Positions 1-9,561 are shown, counted from the stretch's first letter. The stretch is DNA of 64,000 nt from Psychrobacillus antarcticus (GCF_029533155.1 NZ_JAIZDB010000006.1:124001-188000), one strand, 5' to 3'. Program-made: numbers and translations. Notes: generated by a model not told the origin, from the sequence alone.

Positions 1-1062
1 ATAATTCCCTTGGCTTGCTGCAAAGCTAATCGTTGTATCATTCCCCATTACTTGTGCCACAACCATTGTCATTGCTTCACTTTGGGTTGGGTTTACTTTA
101 CCTGGCATAATCGAACTTCCCGGCTCATTTTCAGGAATAGAAAGTTCTCCAATACCAGAACGTGGTCCACTTGCCAGTAAGCGAACATCATTGGCAATTT
201 TCATCAAGTCAGCTGCTAATGCTTTTACTGCACCATGGACATAAACAACATCATCATAACTGGTTAATGAATGGAATTTATTTTTTGCGGATGTAAATTC
301 GATTCCTAGTGCTTTAGAAATTTCTACAGCTACTTGATCGCCAAAGCCTTTCGGTGCATTTAATCCGGTCCCAACAGCTGTTCCACCAATTGCTAGTTCC
401 TTCATCTCTTCTACACTTTGTGTAATCATTTTTGCTGATTTTTCTAGCATTCTATGCCAGCCGCTAAACTCTTGTCCAAGTGAAAGTGGTGTAGCATCCT
501 GTAAATGTGTACGGCCGATTTTTATAATATCCATAAATTGCTCGGATTTTTTTCCTAATGTTTCCTTTAAGACGTCAATTGCTGGTAGCAGTTGGTTCTC
601 TACAGCAAGTACTCCTGCGATATGCAGGGCTGTTGGGAACGTATCATTTGAGCTTTGTGATTTATTTACATCGTCGTTAGGATGAAGACGTTCTTCGCTT
701 CCCTTTTCCTCAAGTAACTGATTCCCTCGATGCGCAATTACTTCATTTACATTCATATTGGATTGAGTACCACTACCTGTTTGCCAAACAACTAATGGAA
801 AATGCGCATCTAGTTTCCCAGCTAGTATTTCATCTGCCGCTTTTGCGATGGCATCTTTTTTTGCTTCTGATAGATTTCCAAGTGAATGACTAACAATTGC
901 TGCAGATTTTTTTAAGAGGGCCAAACCATGCACTACACCAATTGGCATCTTTTCCGTTCCAATTTTAAAGTTTTGTTTCGATCTTTGAGTTTGTGCTCCC
1001 CAAAGACTATCTTCTGGAACTTTAATTTCTCCCATAGAGTCATGCTCAATACGATAAGACAT
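1..1062 (-). CDS. fumC: Fumarate hydratase class II, partial (C-terminus beyond window)
   Basis: Class II fumarase of the TCA cycle, interconverting fumarate and malate in the cytoplasm. The translation starts [16 protein letters not shown] and contains GSGTQSNMN (substrate-binding region), [10 protein letters not shown] and the superfamily signature [11 protein letters not shown], all conserved in fumarase/aspartase proteins. About 354 of the usual ~460 residues are present; the gene runs off the left edge. The ATG at 1060-1062 is preceded by AAGGAGCGAGGATA, a good ribosome binding site. The next gene upstream (HD-GYP, minus strand) ends only 14 bp away, so the two could be co-transcribed. 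Identity is seen directly from motifs and is nearly certain. Confidence 0.97.
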   Translation of the reverse strand, partial: MSYRIEHDSMGEIKVPEDSLWGAQTQRSKQNFKIGTEKMPIGVVHGLALLKKSAAIVSHSLGNLSEAKKDAIAKAADEILAGKLDAHFPLVVWQTGSGTQSNMNVNEVIAHRGNQLLEEKGSEERLHPNDDVNKSQSSNDTFPTALHIAGVLAVENQLLPAIDVLKETLGKKSEQFMDIIKIGRTHLQDATPLSLGQEFSGWHRMLEKSAKMITQSVEEMKELAIGGTAVGTGLNAPKGFGDQVAVEISKALGIEFTSAKNKFHSLTSYDDVVYVHGAVKALAADLMKIANDVRLLASGPRSGIGELSIPENEPGSSIMPGKVNPTQSEAMTMVVAQVMGNDTTISFAASQGNY

Positions 1063-1076
1063 TATCCTCGCTCCTT

Positions 1077-2012
1077 TTAAATCCACTTATTTTGTTTATC
1101 TTCCAACATTGCTAAAAATTCATCGACTACCTCTGGGTGAAATTGAGTGCCTTTTCCATCTTTCATCTCTTGAATGGCTTCCTCAGTAGTCATCGCCTTA
1201 CGGTAGACTCTTTTCGTAGTCATTGCATCAAACGCATCCACTACGGAGACGATAGAAGCTTCTATCGAAATTTGACTTCCTACTAAACCATACGGATATC
1301 CTTTTCCATCATACCTTTCATGATGTTCTTCTACAATAAAAGCGGCTTTACGTATTCGTTCTATTGGATGGTTACTCATCATTTCTGCACCTAAAGTTGT
1401 ATGCATTTTAATGACTTTCCATTCATCGTCTGTTAGTTTGCCCGTTTTGTTCAATATTTCTAAAGGGATTGCTAGCTTACCGATATCATGAAAATACGAA
1501 CCCATCGATAAAATGGCTACTCCTTGTCGACCCGGTCGCATTCTTTTCCATAGTTCAAGAGAGTAATCACGAATTCGCGAGCAATGATGATAAGTATAGC
1601 CGTCCACTTCTTGAATTTGTTTAGCATCTCTTTGAATGATTCCACGCTCTGAAAAGTTTTTCTCAAATTTCGAAGAAGTCATTTCAAACAAAATCTCCAC
1701 ATGTGATTCCGCATTACAAGTAACCACTCCAGCACACTCATTTACATCTATCACATCACCACGTTGCAATATCAACTTTTGACCATCCCTATCTATTTCT
1801 AAGACACCATTTAAAATAGTATAACGCTCCACAAAATCAGCAGAAGAATTTGAGTGATAATAAACCCAAGTAGTTGTATTTGGAAACAATGTATACAAAG
1901 AGTAAGAAATATTTTCCGCACTTCCGAGATATGTAGTAACCGATTGATCTGTAATTACTCTCGGTAGATATGCTTTCAGACGTATATCCTTTATTTGTTC
2001 AAGTGTTAGCAT
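1077..2012 (-). CDS. Cupin-HD-GYP domain protein, putative cyclic-di-GMP phosphodiesterase
   Basis: A 311-residue cytoplasmic protein. Residues ~35-115 look like a small cupin-type beta-barrel ([23 protein letters not shown]). Residues ~165-300 are an HD-GYP domain with FHDIGK (HD at 175-176), [11 protein letters not shown] at 230-240 and the DAFDAMT..R.YR segment. HD-GYP proteins with these motifs hydrolyse c-di-GMP through a metal centre; activity here is inferred. A cupin sensor in place of a response-regulator receiver is notable and suggests control by a small ligand or metal. RBS GGGGGATG lies 5-6 nt before the ATG. It may be read through into fumC. Confidence 0.88.
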   Translation of the reverse strand: MLTLEQIKDIRLKAYLPRVITDQSVTTYLGSAENISYSLYTLFPNTTTWVYYHSNSSADFVERYTILNGVLEIDRDGQKLILQRGDVIDVNECAGVVTCNAESHVEILFEMTSSKFEKNFSERGIIQRDAKQIQEVDGYTYHHCSRIRDYSLELWKRMRPGRQGVAILSMGSYFHDIGKLAIPLEILNKTGKLTDDEWKVIKMHTTLGAEMMSNHPIERIRKAAFIVEEHHERYDGKGYPYGLVGSQISIEASIVSVVDAFDAMTTKRVYRKAMTTEEAIQEMKDGKGTQFHPEVVDEFLAMLEDKQNKWI

Positions 2013-2037
2013 ATTTCATCCCCCATACCTATGACAA

Positions 2038-2320
2038 CATTCAGCTTTATCCCGCATTAACGGTCAGTATGACTCCCAATTTGAGGTTTAGCCCCAAGCT
2101 ACAAAGTATAGTCGGCGGATAACTGACCGTAAAAGCCCGCCGTAGAACATAGACGAAAAGCGCCACGTCGTGTGGCATCGTCTATGTGACTCGCTTCCGC
2201 GAGCCTCGGGCCAACAGGATGTTGGTCACTCAGGCATTAACGCATGACCGCGGCGTTATTTGCCTGAGTTCCATTTTCAATCAGTGGGGATGAAGACTAT
2301 CCCCACTGATTGAAGTTTCA
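2038..2320. repeat. GC-rich composite of stem-loop cassettes (repeat F)
   Basis: Non-coding stretch of consecutive hairpins: ACGGTCAG/CTGACCGT around 2058-2135, ACATAGACGA...TCGTCTATGT near 2147-2188, GGGCCAACAGGATGTTGGTC near 2207-2228, CTCAGGCA...TGCCTGAG near 2231-2271 and TCAATCAGTGGGGAT/ATCCCCACTGATTGA at 2279-2315. Several cassettes recur elsewhere: the last three appear in opposite orientation at 42849-42980, and the 'GTGACCAACATCCTGTTGG' cassette is also inside the repeat at 26310-26340. Apart from the flotillin terminator this accounts for the gene-free interval 2013-2416. Confidence 0.8.
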
Positions 2321-2371
2321 CACTTTTTCTGCTTTTATTATACAATTCAAACAACTTAAATGAAACAAAAT

Positions 2372-2407
2372 AAAAAGAACCTATGAATATTTTCATAGGT
2401 TCTTTGC
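2372..2407 (-). terminator. Rho-independent terminator of the yuaF-floT operon
   Basis: A 14-bp perfect stem (AAAGAACCTATGAA with its complement) with a 4-nt loop, followed on the minus strand by a T-rich tract, 10 bp beyond the floT stop codon. Confidence 0.9.
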
Positions 2408-2416
2408 CTTAAAATG

Positions 2417-3934
2417 TTATGGACTTTCATTTACACTTTTTATTTCTTCTGTTAATCGCTCTATACTCGGACGAATATTCCCTTTACCTACATAACTTTC
2501 TAGCATTTCCTTCACATCAATACCAGAGGATGCTTTTAGCGTTTCTTGAAGTGTTGACATCAAGTTAGTTGCATAGGAGGTAATTCTGTTAGCTCCCCCA
2601 CCTTCTCCGCTACCAGTGTCGACAACCGTAATTTTGTCGATATTTGAAAGGGGACTTGCAATTTGTTTTGCGTATTCAGGAAGCATATGAACAATCATAT
2701 CGAGAACAGCTGCCTGACCATACATTTCAAAAGCTTCTGCTATCTTACGTTTTGCTTCTGCTTCGGCAAGACCTTTCAGTCGAATAACATCAGCCTCCGA
2801 TTCCCCTTGTGCTCTTAGAGAATCTGCTTTTGCTTGCCCGTCTAATCGAACCTTCTCTGCGTCCGCTTTTGCTTTAGCTTCAATTCGATATTTCTCCGCA
2901 TCTGCCTCTGCCATCTCACGTGACTTAGAAGCTTCTGCATTTTGCTCAATGGCATAACGATCTGCATCCGCCTTTTTCTTTACCTCAGAGTCATATTGTT
3001 TCTCGCGACGTAGAATCTCTTTTTCTTCTAACTCTATTTGTTTTTGACGCTCAATAATTTGAATTTGCATTTCTTGCTCCATAACATCTTGCTTAGAGCG
3101 TGCCGTTTCTAGTTCATACGCTTGGTCTGCCCGAGCTTTGGCAATGTCCGACTCGCGACGGTATTCAGCTACCTTTAACTGGTTATCCTTTTCGGATTCA
3201 GCAATTTCCGTAGCTCTTTCGATTTCGGCTCTCTGTGCATCTTTGGAAGCTTCTGCCCGTTTGATACGAGTTTCTTTCTCAGCTTCTGCTGTTGCGATAT
3301 CTGCATCACGCTTAACCTGTGCAATTCTTGGCTTTCCAAGAGAATCCAAATATCCGTTTTTATCTCGTACGTCTTTGATCGTAAATGATACAATGACTAA
3401 TCCCATTTTTGCTAAGTCCTGAGATGCGACACGTTGTACTTCCTGTGAGAATTTATCTCGATTTTTATAAATTTCCTCTACGGTCATAGAGCCTAAGATA
3501 GATCGCAGATGACCTTCTAATACTTCCTTAGCTTGGTTTTCACGGTCATCCTTGGATTTACCTAAAAACTGTTCGGCCGCAGTGGCAATCTCCGAAATAG
3601 AGCCTCCAATTTTAATAATTGCCGTTCCGTCCGCCATTACTGGAACACCTTGCTCTGTATATACTTCAGGCGTAGTAACTTCTAATTTACTAGAAAGAAG
3701 ACTAAGTGGTTTTGCTTGTTGGAATACTGGAAAGATAAATGCCCCTCCACCACGTATAATTTTAATGCGGTTACCAGATTCGTCTGTATGTACATTCTTA
3801 GATCCCAAATAACTTCCCGTTACAATTAAAGCTTCATCTGGCCCTACTGTACGATATTTCGTAATAAAAACAGCTAACATAGCAATTATCACAAATACTA
3901 CTATCCCAATAACAATCAACATTTCTATTTGCAT
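2417..3934 (-). CDS. floT: Flotillin-like membrane scaffold protein
   Basis: A 505-residue flotillin/SPFH protein. One N-terminal membrane segment (residues ~5-24, IVIGIVVFVIIAMLAVF) is followed by the SPFH/band-7 domain (~30-200) and a long Glu/Ala/Lys/Arg-rich coiled coil (~205-400) typical of flotillins, then the oligomerisation tail. Bacterial flotillins organise functional membrane microdomains and affect membrane fluidity, signalling and secretion. Length matches B. subtilis FloT (YuaG). It lies 18 bp downstream of the NfeD-family gene, the usual yuaF-floT pairing, so the two are an operon ending at the hairpin 2372-2407. Confidence 0.96.
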   Translation of the reverse strand: MQIEMLIVIGIVVFVIIAMLAVFITKYRTVGPDEALIVTGSYLGSKNVHTDESGNRIKIIRGGGAFIFPVFQQAKPLSLLSSKLEVTTPEVYTEQGVPVMADGTAIIKIGGSISEIATAAEQFLGKSKDDRENQAKEVLEGHLRSILGSMTVEEIYKNRDKFSQEVQRVASQDLAKMGLVIVSFTIKDVRDKNGYLDSLGKPRIAQVKRDADIATAEAEKETRIKRAEASKDAQRAEIERATEIAESEKDNQLKVAEYRRESDIAKARADQAYELETARSKQDVMEQEMQIQIIERQKQIELEEKEILRREKQYDSEVKKKADADRYAIEQNAEASKSREMAEADAEKYRIEAKAKADAEKVRLDGQAKADSLRAQGESEADVIRLKGLAEAEAKRKIAEAFEMYGQAAVLDMIVHMLPEYAKQIASPLSNIDKITVVDTGSGEGGGANRITSYATNLMSTLQETLKASSGIDVKEMLESYVGKGNIRPSIERLTEEIKSVNESP

Positions 3935-3952
3935 TTCTATTCCCCCTATTGT

Positions 3953-4471
3953 CTATACTAATGGTACGTACTCTTTTACTAAAAATGTACCTTGATCTAC
4001 ATCTATTATGAGCACCTTTTTGTCATAATCTATTTCTTCATTGTCAAATCCTGTAGCTCTTTTTGAAATGATTCCATTAACTGTTTCAATAATTATTTCT
4101 CCAAATCCATTTGCTGGTATCGGGACAATCACTCTCCCAACTAGACCTTGTAGAGATTCGTCGGCGTATGCAGTGGATACCTCTGCAGAAGCAAGCGGAA
4201 CTAATATAAAAAAGTACAGTAAGAATGTTAATATACTCGAAATAATAAGAGCTACTACAATAACAATTTTCTCGTCCCAATCTGTTAGCTTTAATAAAAT
4301 AAAGCCCGTTGCACAAATAAAAAGAAGGAAGGAAAGTACCGTTGTCGGGTTAAATATACCGCCGTCCATTCCATCAATTGCATCCGCAAATAATACATAC
4401 ACAATAGTAATTAAACCAATACCAACTAACCCATATAAAAAGACCTGTTCTATTTCACTCACCCCTTTCAT
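3953..4471 (-). CDS. yuaF: NfeD-family membrane protein (YuaF-like)
   Basis: A 172-residue membrane protein with three or four hydrophobic segments in residues ~8-95 and a C-terminal beta-rich OB-fold domain (GLVGRVIVPIPANGFGEIIIE to the C-terminus). NfeD proteins are partners of SPFH/flotillin proteins; in B. subtilis YuaF is encoded just before FloT and co-localises with it. The same order is kept here with an 18-bp gap. The short form lacks the ClpP-class protease domain of long NfeD proteins. An ATG with GAAAGGGGTGAG upstream gives a plausible start near the annotated one. Confidence 0.9.
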   Translation of the reverse strand: MKGVSEIEQVFLYGLVGIGLITIVYVLFADAIDGMDGGIFNPTTVLSFLLFICATGFILLKLTDWDEKIVIVVALIISSILTFLLYFFILVPLASAEVSTAYADESLQGLVGRVIVPIPANGFGEIIIETVNGIISKRATGFDNEEIDYDKKVLIIDVDQGTFLVKEYVPLV

Positions 4472-4649
4472 CTAGAAATACTTCTTTGTAATATATACGG
4501 AATTAATATCAGAAAGTTTCATTTATTCTACTTTTTGTAAAAACTAATTATTTCTTATCTCTGATTAATCATGAATTCTTTATATTCTGTTAAAGCCTTT
4601 TAATTTTCGACAAAAAAACGCACTTACGTTCTATTTCCTACATCAAATG

Positions 4650-4663
4650 TTACAGAATTGTAA
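4650..4663. promoter_or_regulatory. 14-bp perfect palindrome upstream of the phosphate transport operon
   Basis: TTACA-GAAT-TGTAA, about 100 bp before the DUF47-PiT genes. A regulator binding site is inferred only from symmetry and position. A TTGATT (4692) / TATGAT (4713) pair further downstream could be the promoter, but its spacer is only 15 bp, so that call is weak. Confidence 0.3.
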
Positions 4664-4763
4664 ATTTGACTAATCTAGAGTAAAAACTGTGTTGATTTAG
4701 TTAATTTTTTGTTATGATATTTGAGGAAAAAGTATACATATTAATTAAGTCCAGGAGGCTTTT

Positions 4764-5384
4764 ATGATTAGTTCAAAAAAACCCGATCCATTTTTCGTAT
4801 CTCTATTAAAAATTGCCGAAAACGTACGTGATAGTGCTCACTACGCAGATGGTTTTCGCATTAATACGGTTGCAGATTTAAAAGAAATCAGTATACATTT
4901 AAAAAATTACGAAACCGCAGGAGATACACTAATACATGAATTGATCGTTATGTTAAATAAATCTTTTATGACTCCAATTGAGCGCGAAGATATCCTTGAG
5001 CTTGCGATCCGTATGGATGACATTTTAGATGGTATTGATAATTTCACCGCTCATTTAGAAATGTTTTCATTAATCGAGATTGATGAATCTATGCGTACAT
5101 TTTTAGGGTATATTGTGAAAAGCACCGATGAAATCGTTAAAGCAATGGAGCTTCTAGCGAGTAAGAAACTTTTGAAGATGCATGAACATTCTATTCTTAT
5201 TAAAGATTATGAAAGAAGATGCGATGAAGTACTACGGTCATCGATTAAACAGTTATTTTTGAACGAAAAGGATCCAATCCGTATTATTCAATTTAAAGAC
5301 ATCTATGAACAACTCGAAGACATCGCAGATTATTGTCAAAACGTAGCAAATACGTTGGAATCAATTATCATGCGAAATGCGTAG
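4764..5384 (+). CDS. DUF47 (PhoU-like) phosphate transport regulator
   Basis: A 206-residue all-helical cytoplasmic protein of the DUF47/PhoU-related family (B. subtilis YkaA type). These proteins are almost always encoded next to low-affinity PiT phosphate transporters and are thought to modulate them; the exact mechanism is not settled. It is 12 bp upstream of the PiT gene here, a clear two-gene operon. The start ATG follows AGGAGG 6 nt upstream (CCAGGAGGCTTTT). The helices carry many acidic residues (for example ERRCDEVLRSS and EQLEDIADYC) that in related PhoU folds bind metals. Confidence 0.93.
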   Translation: MISSKKPDPFFVSLLKIAENVRDSAHYADGFRINTVADLKEISIHLKNYETAGDTLIHELIVMLNKSFMTPIEREDILELAIRMDDILDGIDNFTAHLEMFSLIEIDESMRTFLGYIVKSTDEIVKAMELLASKKLLKMHEHSILIKDYERRCDEVLRSSIKQLFLNEKDPIRIIQFKDIYEQLEDIADYCQNVANTLESIIMRNA

Positions 5385-5396
5385 GAGTATAAGCTT

Positions 5397-6395
5397 ATGG
5401 ATACAGTATTTATATTAACCATTCTAGTAGTACTCTTCGCTCTTATATTTGACTTTATTAATGGCTTTCACGATACAGCAAATGCCATTGCCACATCTGT
5501 TTCTACAAGAGCATTGAAGCCTAGAGTGGCTGTACTAATGGCAGCAGTTATGAATTTCGTTGGTGCTTTGACTTTTACGGGGGTCGCTAAAACAATCACA
5601 AAGGATATTGTAGACCCTTTTGCCCTGCAAAATGGATCACTAATCATTTTAGCTGCATTACTATCCGCAATTATCTGGAACTTAGTTACTTGGTATTATG
5701 GCATTCCTTCCAGTTCATCTCATACGTTGATTGGCTCTATCGCTGGAGCAGCCGTGTCATCTGCTGGATTCGCTATTCTAAACTGGGAAGGCTTCATTAA
5801 AATCCTTCAAGCATTACTCATTTCACCATTCTTAGCACTAGCTATAGGATTCTTAATGATGTCATTATTTAAGGTTTTATTTAAAAATGGAAGTTTATAT
5901 GGGACAAACAAGAAGTTCCGTATATTCCAAATTGGTACGGCAGCCCTTCAATCCTTCACTCATGGTACGAATGATGCGCAAAAAGCAATGGGTATTATTA
6001 CAATGGCTTTAATCGCAGCAGAATGGCAAACAAATGACGATATTCAATTATGGGTTCGTATAGCTGCAGCTACTGCAATGGGTCTTGGTACTTCTATTGG
6101 TGGATATAAAATCATTAAAACCGTTGGTGGTAAAATTATGAAAATACGTCCTATTAACGGGGCAGCAGCTGACTTGTCTTCTGCATTGATCATTTTCGGT
6201 GCTACTACTATTCATTTACCAGTTTCTACTACACATGTTATTTCTTCTGCTATTATGGGGGTTGGATCCGCTCAACGTGTGAAAGGGGTTAAATGGGGAG
6301 TTGCTCAGAAAATTGTCATAACATGGATTATCACTTTACCAATTTCAGCAGTTATGGCCGGCGTTATTTTCCAAGTACTGAATTTATTATTCTAA
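5397..6395 (+). CDS. pit: Inorganic phosphate transporter, PiT family
   Basis: A 332-residue integral membrane protein with about ten hydrophobic segments and the two inverted PiT signature repeats: DFINGFHDTANAIATSVSTR near residues 19-38 and FTHGTNDAQKAMGIITMA near 185-203. PiT proteins are low-affinity phosphate (metal-phosphate) symporters driven by H+ or Na+. It forms an operon with the preceding DUF47 gene and ends at a strong hairpin terminator. Length fits the short bacterial PiT form (B. subtilis YkaB type). Confidence 0.96.
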   Translation: MDTVFILTILVVLFALIFDFINGFHDTANAIATSVSTRALKPRVAVLMAAVMNFVGALTFTGVAKTITKDIVDPFALQNGSLIILAALLSAIIWNLVTWYYGIPSSSSHTLIGSIAGAAVSSAGFAILNWEGFIKILQALLISPFLALAIGFLMMSLFKVLFKNGSLYGTNKKFRIFQIGTAALQSFTHGTNDAQKAMGIITMALIAAEWQTNDDIQLWVRIAAATAMGLGTSIGGYKIIKTVGGKIMKIRPINGAAADLSSALIIFGATTIHLPVSTTHVISSAIMGVGSAQRVKGVKWGVAQKIVITWIITLPISAVMAGVIFQVLNLLF

Positions 6396-6397
6396 TA

Positions 6398-6447
6398 AAG
6401 AGAATGATCCCCTGTCTTTTCGGACAAGGGATCATTCTCTTATTTAT
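6398..6447 (+). terminator. Rho-independent terminator of the PiT operon
   Basis: Long stem AAGAGAATGATCCC...GGGATCATTCTCTT with an inner TGTC/GACA extension, immediately after the pit stop codon and followed by a short T-rich tract. The near-perfect symmetry could also serve the opposite strand. Confidence 0.85.
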
Positions 6448-6448
6448 T

Positions 6449-6515
6449 GGTGCTCTCTCGCATAGCATCCGCTGCCTCTCGTATGGAAGCCAAGTTGTCT
6501 CGTATAACCAACTTA
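6449..6515. repeat. Three degenerate ~21-bp tandem units (CTCTCGTATRG type)
   Basis: Three units beginning CTCTCGCATAG, CTCTCGTATGG and TCTCGTATAA follow each other at ~21-22 bp intervals, running up to the end of the pentapeptide-repeat gene. A second cluster with the same core lies at 43039-43100. The function is unknown; there is no open reading frame of note. Confidence 0.55.
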
Positions 6516-7145
6516 CTCTTTAATCTTTAAACCTAGTGATTTCGCAAAGCCAATTGCTTGTTCTACAGAGACCGTACAATCTTGCATTCGATCTAATGAT
6601 ACGGTTAGTTGTTCATACGTATTTGAGCTTAAGTCGATTCCATTTAAAGCAGTGCCTGTGAAATTCGCTTCGTTTAATTCACAGCCTTCAAAATTTACTT
6701 TATCGAATGTGGCCTCTATAAAATCCGCACGGTTGAATGTGGTTTTAGTGAACGAGACTTTTTTCAATTTAGAAAAACTCAAACTGACATAGTTCGCGAC
6801 CGTATCGACTACTTTCACCTCAGTCATCCTACTTTGGGATATATTGGCTCCTACTAGCTTCGAATGCTGAATTTCTACGCGATGGAATACTGCGTTTACA
6901 AAATCGACATTGGAAAGATCACATTTTTCAAAAATACAATCAACAAACTCAACTTGTTGAAAACGGACACCTTCCATAGAAATATCCCGAAAATGAATTT
7001 GATCAAATACAATTTTATCTTCTTGTTCTTCATCTAACTCTAAACTTGTAACCATTCCATCTGAAACATAATAATCCTCTAATAGTGCTTTTCGGACATC
7101 AAGTTCTTGCAATGATTTTGATATTTTCGGTGCTGCTATCTTCAA
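6513..7145 (-). CDS. Pentapeptide-repeat protein
   Basis: A ~210-residue protein whose central part (~45-180) follows the A(D/N)LXX-like five-residue periodicity with Phe/Leu at the centre: CDLSNVDFVNAVF, HSKLVGANIS, FNRADFIEATF, NFEGCELNEANFTGTAL. Such repeats fold into a right-handed square beta-helix. Some family members mimic DNA and protect gyrase, but no specific function can be assigned. I choose the TTG at 7143-7145 (product begins with Met then KIAAPKISKS) because AGGAGGG lies 6 nt upstream of it. An ATG ten codons further upstream has no usable ribosome binding site. Confidence 0.85.
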   Translation of the reverse strand: MKIAAPKISKSLQELDVRKALLEDYYVSDGMVTSLELDEEQEDKIVFDQIHFRDISMEGVRFQQVEFVDCIFEKCDLSNVDFVNAVFHRVEIQHSKLVGANISQSRMTEVKVVDTVANYVSLSFSKLKKVSFTKTTFNRADFIEATFDKVNFEGCELNEANFTGTALNGIDLSSNTYEQLTVSLDRMQDCTVSVEQAIGFAKSLGLKIKE

Positions 7146-7250
7146 TCGAATCCCTCCTGTGGAATTGCTACTCATATTCTATCATTATATTAGTATTTAA
7201 TACTCACTTTGTTTTACAATGAAACTAGGTTTTATTTGAGGAGGAATTTC

Positions 7251-9380
7251 ATGACAGGTTTGTCTAAAATAGTGACACGTCACTATAAAGTGATTTTGGG
7301 TATTTGGTTACTGTTATTTGCAGTGTTAGCTGTATTAGCTATTCGTTTGCCCGGTCTATTAGAGGGCGATGGATTTAGTACAGATGGCGAACACGCAGAA
7401 GTGATGGATGAATTAACGAAAACATTTGATTTCCCAGCAGAGTCTCTATTTGTCGTCTTTGATCAAACATCCAATAGTACTATTGAAGAAACGTTACAGG
7501 AGATAGAACAACTGGACCTAGCAGAATCCATTTCATCCCCTTTAGAGGATAACTCCTTATTTAAGGATGATGTAGCCTACGCCATGCTTCACTTCGACTC
7601 CGATACTGATATGTCAATCGTGGTTGATGACATCAGAGAAGCGATTGATGGAGAGCAAGGCGTTACGTTAACCGGTGGTGCGGCTATTAACAAAGACATT
7701 AATAGTGCTAGTCAAAAAGACTTAGCAAGCGCAGAGGCAATTGGCTTACCGATAGCTATTGTCATATTATTGCTCGCTTTCGGTAGTGTCGTTGCAGCCT
7801 TTATTCCACTTGCAATTGGAATAGTAACAGTCGTGTCCGCTTTCGGAGTGATGACTCTATTTAGTGGGTCGATGGACTTGTCGATTTTTGTTATGAACAT
7901 TATCCCGATGCTTGGATTAGCATTGAGTATTGATTTTGCTCTGTTATTCATCAATCGCTATAAAGAGGAAATAGCAAAACATTCAATAGCAGAGTCTATA
8001 CAAACTACTATTCAAACGGCTGGGCGCTCCATCATATTCTCCGCAATATGTGTATTTATAGGTTTAGGGGCAATGTTAGTCATGCAAGTAGAGATATTCC
8101 AAAACATTGCACTTGGCGGAATGCTCGTCGTGACAATTGCTGTATTAGCCTCTATTACATTGCTACCCGCTCTACTCATGCTTTTAAAGAATCGCATAAA
8201 CAAATGGACTATTATTCGTGTAAAACCTGGTGCTACTACTAGATGGCGAAACTTCGCGTCTTTTGTCATGAAACGTCCCGTGACATTGATACTTGTGGCA
8301 CTTATAGTATTAGGAATAGGAATTATTCCAGTGAAGAATATGGAATTGACTATTCCTCAAGTAGATTCCCTACCAGAATCTTATGATTCTAGACAAGCGT
8401 ATGAACTGATGGATCAAGCATTTAGCCTAGGAAAGCAATCAACTGTATATATGATTGCAGAGCGGTCAGATGGGTGGGATAATACCGCTGGCTTAGACGA
8501 CATAAAGAACATAGAAGATAAGTTACTCGCAGATAATGATGTCCTGTCAGTTGATACTATTTTCACAGCAAGTGAGATCCCAACCGTAGAACAATGGGAA
8601 CAAAGCCTAATGGTACCAGAAGTGGTTGCTCAACTAACACCTTTAATAGATACATTTATTCAAAATAATAAACTACTAGTACCAGTGACCTTAAATTTAA
8701 ACGGTTCTTCCGATGAGGCACAAAATTGGGTAAGAGAATGGTCTGAAAAAGATTTAGGTGTCGACTTTAAGCTAGGAGGTCAACCTAAATTCAACCAAGA
8801 AATCTTCGATGAGATATTCGACAAAGTAGGATGGTTACTAGCCATTATTTTAGGTTCCACCTTTATCATTCTCATGTTTGCATTCCGTTCTATTTTAATA
8901 CCATTAAAAGCAATTATGATGAATATCATTGGTCTAGCTTCCACTTTCGGAATTCTCGTTTATATATTTCAATACGGACACTTCGGAATTGAAGAAACAA
9001 CAATTGCATTAATTATCCCTGTTATTGTGTTTAGTCTCGTATTTGGATTAAGTATGGACTATGAGGTGTTTTTAATCTCCCGTATACAAGAGGAATATTT
9101 AAAACACCAAAATAATACATTGGCAACGGTTGATGGGTTGACTTCGACGAGTAAGGTTATTACTTCTGCAGCATTAATCATGATTGTTATTACGGGAGCC
9201 TTTGCATTTACAGACGTAATGCCCGTCAAGCAAATAGGTGTTGGTATAGCAATTGCAGTAGCGATTGATGCATCTATTATTAGATTATTGCTAGTCCCTA
9301 GTTTGATGAAGCTATTCGGCAAATGGAACTGGTGGCTTCCTTTTAGAAAAGGACCTTATAAAGCGAAGAAGCTACATTAA
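7251..9380 (+). CDS. MMPL/RND-family membrane exporter (YdfJ-like)
   Basis: A 709-residue integral membrane protein with the duplicated MMPL layout: TM1, an extracytoplasmic domain (~35-150), five TMs (~165-320), then the same arrangement again (TM ~340-360, loop ~370-530, five TMs ~540-690). Motifs such as GLALSIDFALLFINRYKEE and VFGLSMDYEVFLISRIQEE are the conserved proton-relay region of MMPL proteins. These export lipids, drugs or other hydrophobic molecules using the proton gradient; the substrate is unknown. The start at 7251 (MTGLSKIV) follows GAGGAGGAATTTC. An in-frame extension to 7209 lacks support. It stands alone with its own terminator. Confidence 0.9.
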   Translation: MTGLSKIVTRHYKVILGIWLLLFAVLAVLAIRLPGLLEGDGFSTDGEHAEVMDELTKTFDFPAESLFVVFDQTSNSTIEETLQEIEQLDLAESISSPLEDNSLFKDDVAYAMLHFDSDTDMSIVVDDIREAIDGEQGVTLTGGAAINKDINSASQKDLASAEAIGLPIAIVILLLAFGSVVAAFIPLAIGIVTVVSAFGVMTLFSGSMDLSIFVMNIIPMLGLALSIDFALLFINRYKEEIAKHSIAESIQTTIQTAGRSIIFSAICVFIGLGAMLVMQVEIFQNIALGGMLVVTIAVLASITLLPALLMLLKNRINKWTIIRVKPGATTRWRNFASFVMKRPVTLILVALIVLGIGIIPVKNMELTIPQVDSLPESYDSRQAYELMDQAFSLGKQSTVYMIAERSDGWDNTAGLDDIKNIEDKLLADNDVLSVDTIFTASEIPTVEQWEQSLMVPEVVAQLTPLIDTFIQNNKLLVPVTLNLNGSSDEAQNWVREWSEKDLGVDFKLGGQPKFNQEIFDEIFDKVGWLLAIILGSTFIILMFAFRSILIPLKAIMMNIIGLASTFGILVYIFQYGHFGIEETTIALIIPVIVFSLVFGLSMDYEVFLISRIQEEYLKHQNNTLATVDGLTSTSKVITSAALIMIVITGAFAFTDVMPVKQIGVGIAIAVAIDASIIRLLLVPSLMKLFGKWNWWLPFRKGPYKAKKLH

Positions 9381-9446
9381 TAATTCTATTGAGTTTTATT
9401 CCTTAGTTTTTAATGCTGTTATATTCTGCGCTAACTTAATGAATTA

Positions 9447-9476
9447 AACACCTTCGAAGCTGGAGGTGTTTTTTTA
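9447..9476 (+). terminator. Rho-independent terminator after the MMPL gene
   Basis: AACACCT/AGGTGTT stem followed by a run of seven T residues, 66 bp after the stop codon. Confidence 0.82.
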
Positions 9477-9561
9477 TGGTTGCTTAGTTCGGAACGCTAA
9501 TGCCTTCAAACTGGTATCAGGGTAAATCAAGATTCTCTAGCTCTTCTTCAGTAGAGTAGAA

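Noticed and set aside
2276-2316. Hairpin with CAGTGGGGAT as terminator of the HD-GYP gene
   Set aside because: It lies upstream of that minus-strand gene and has no T-run; it belongs to the intergenic repeat.
3138-3422. Plus-strand frames opposite floT, mrp genes, swrC and others
   Set aside because: Antisense shadows of well-supported genes with no ribosome binding sites or recognisable products.
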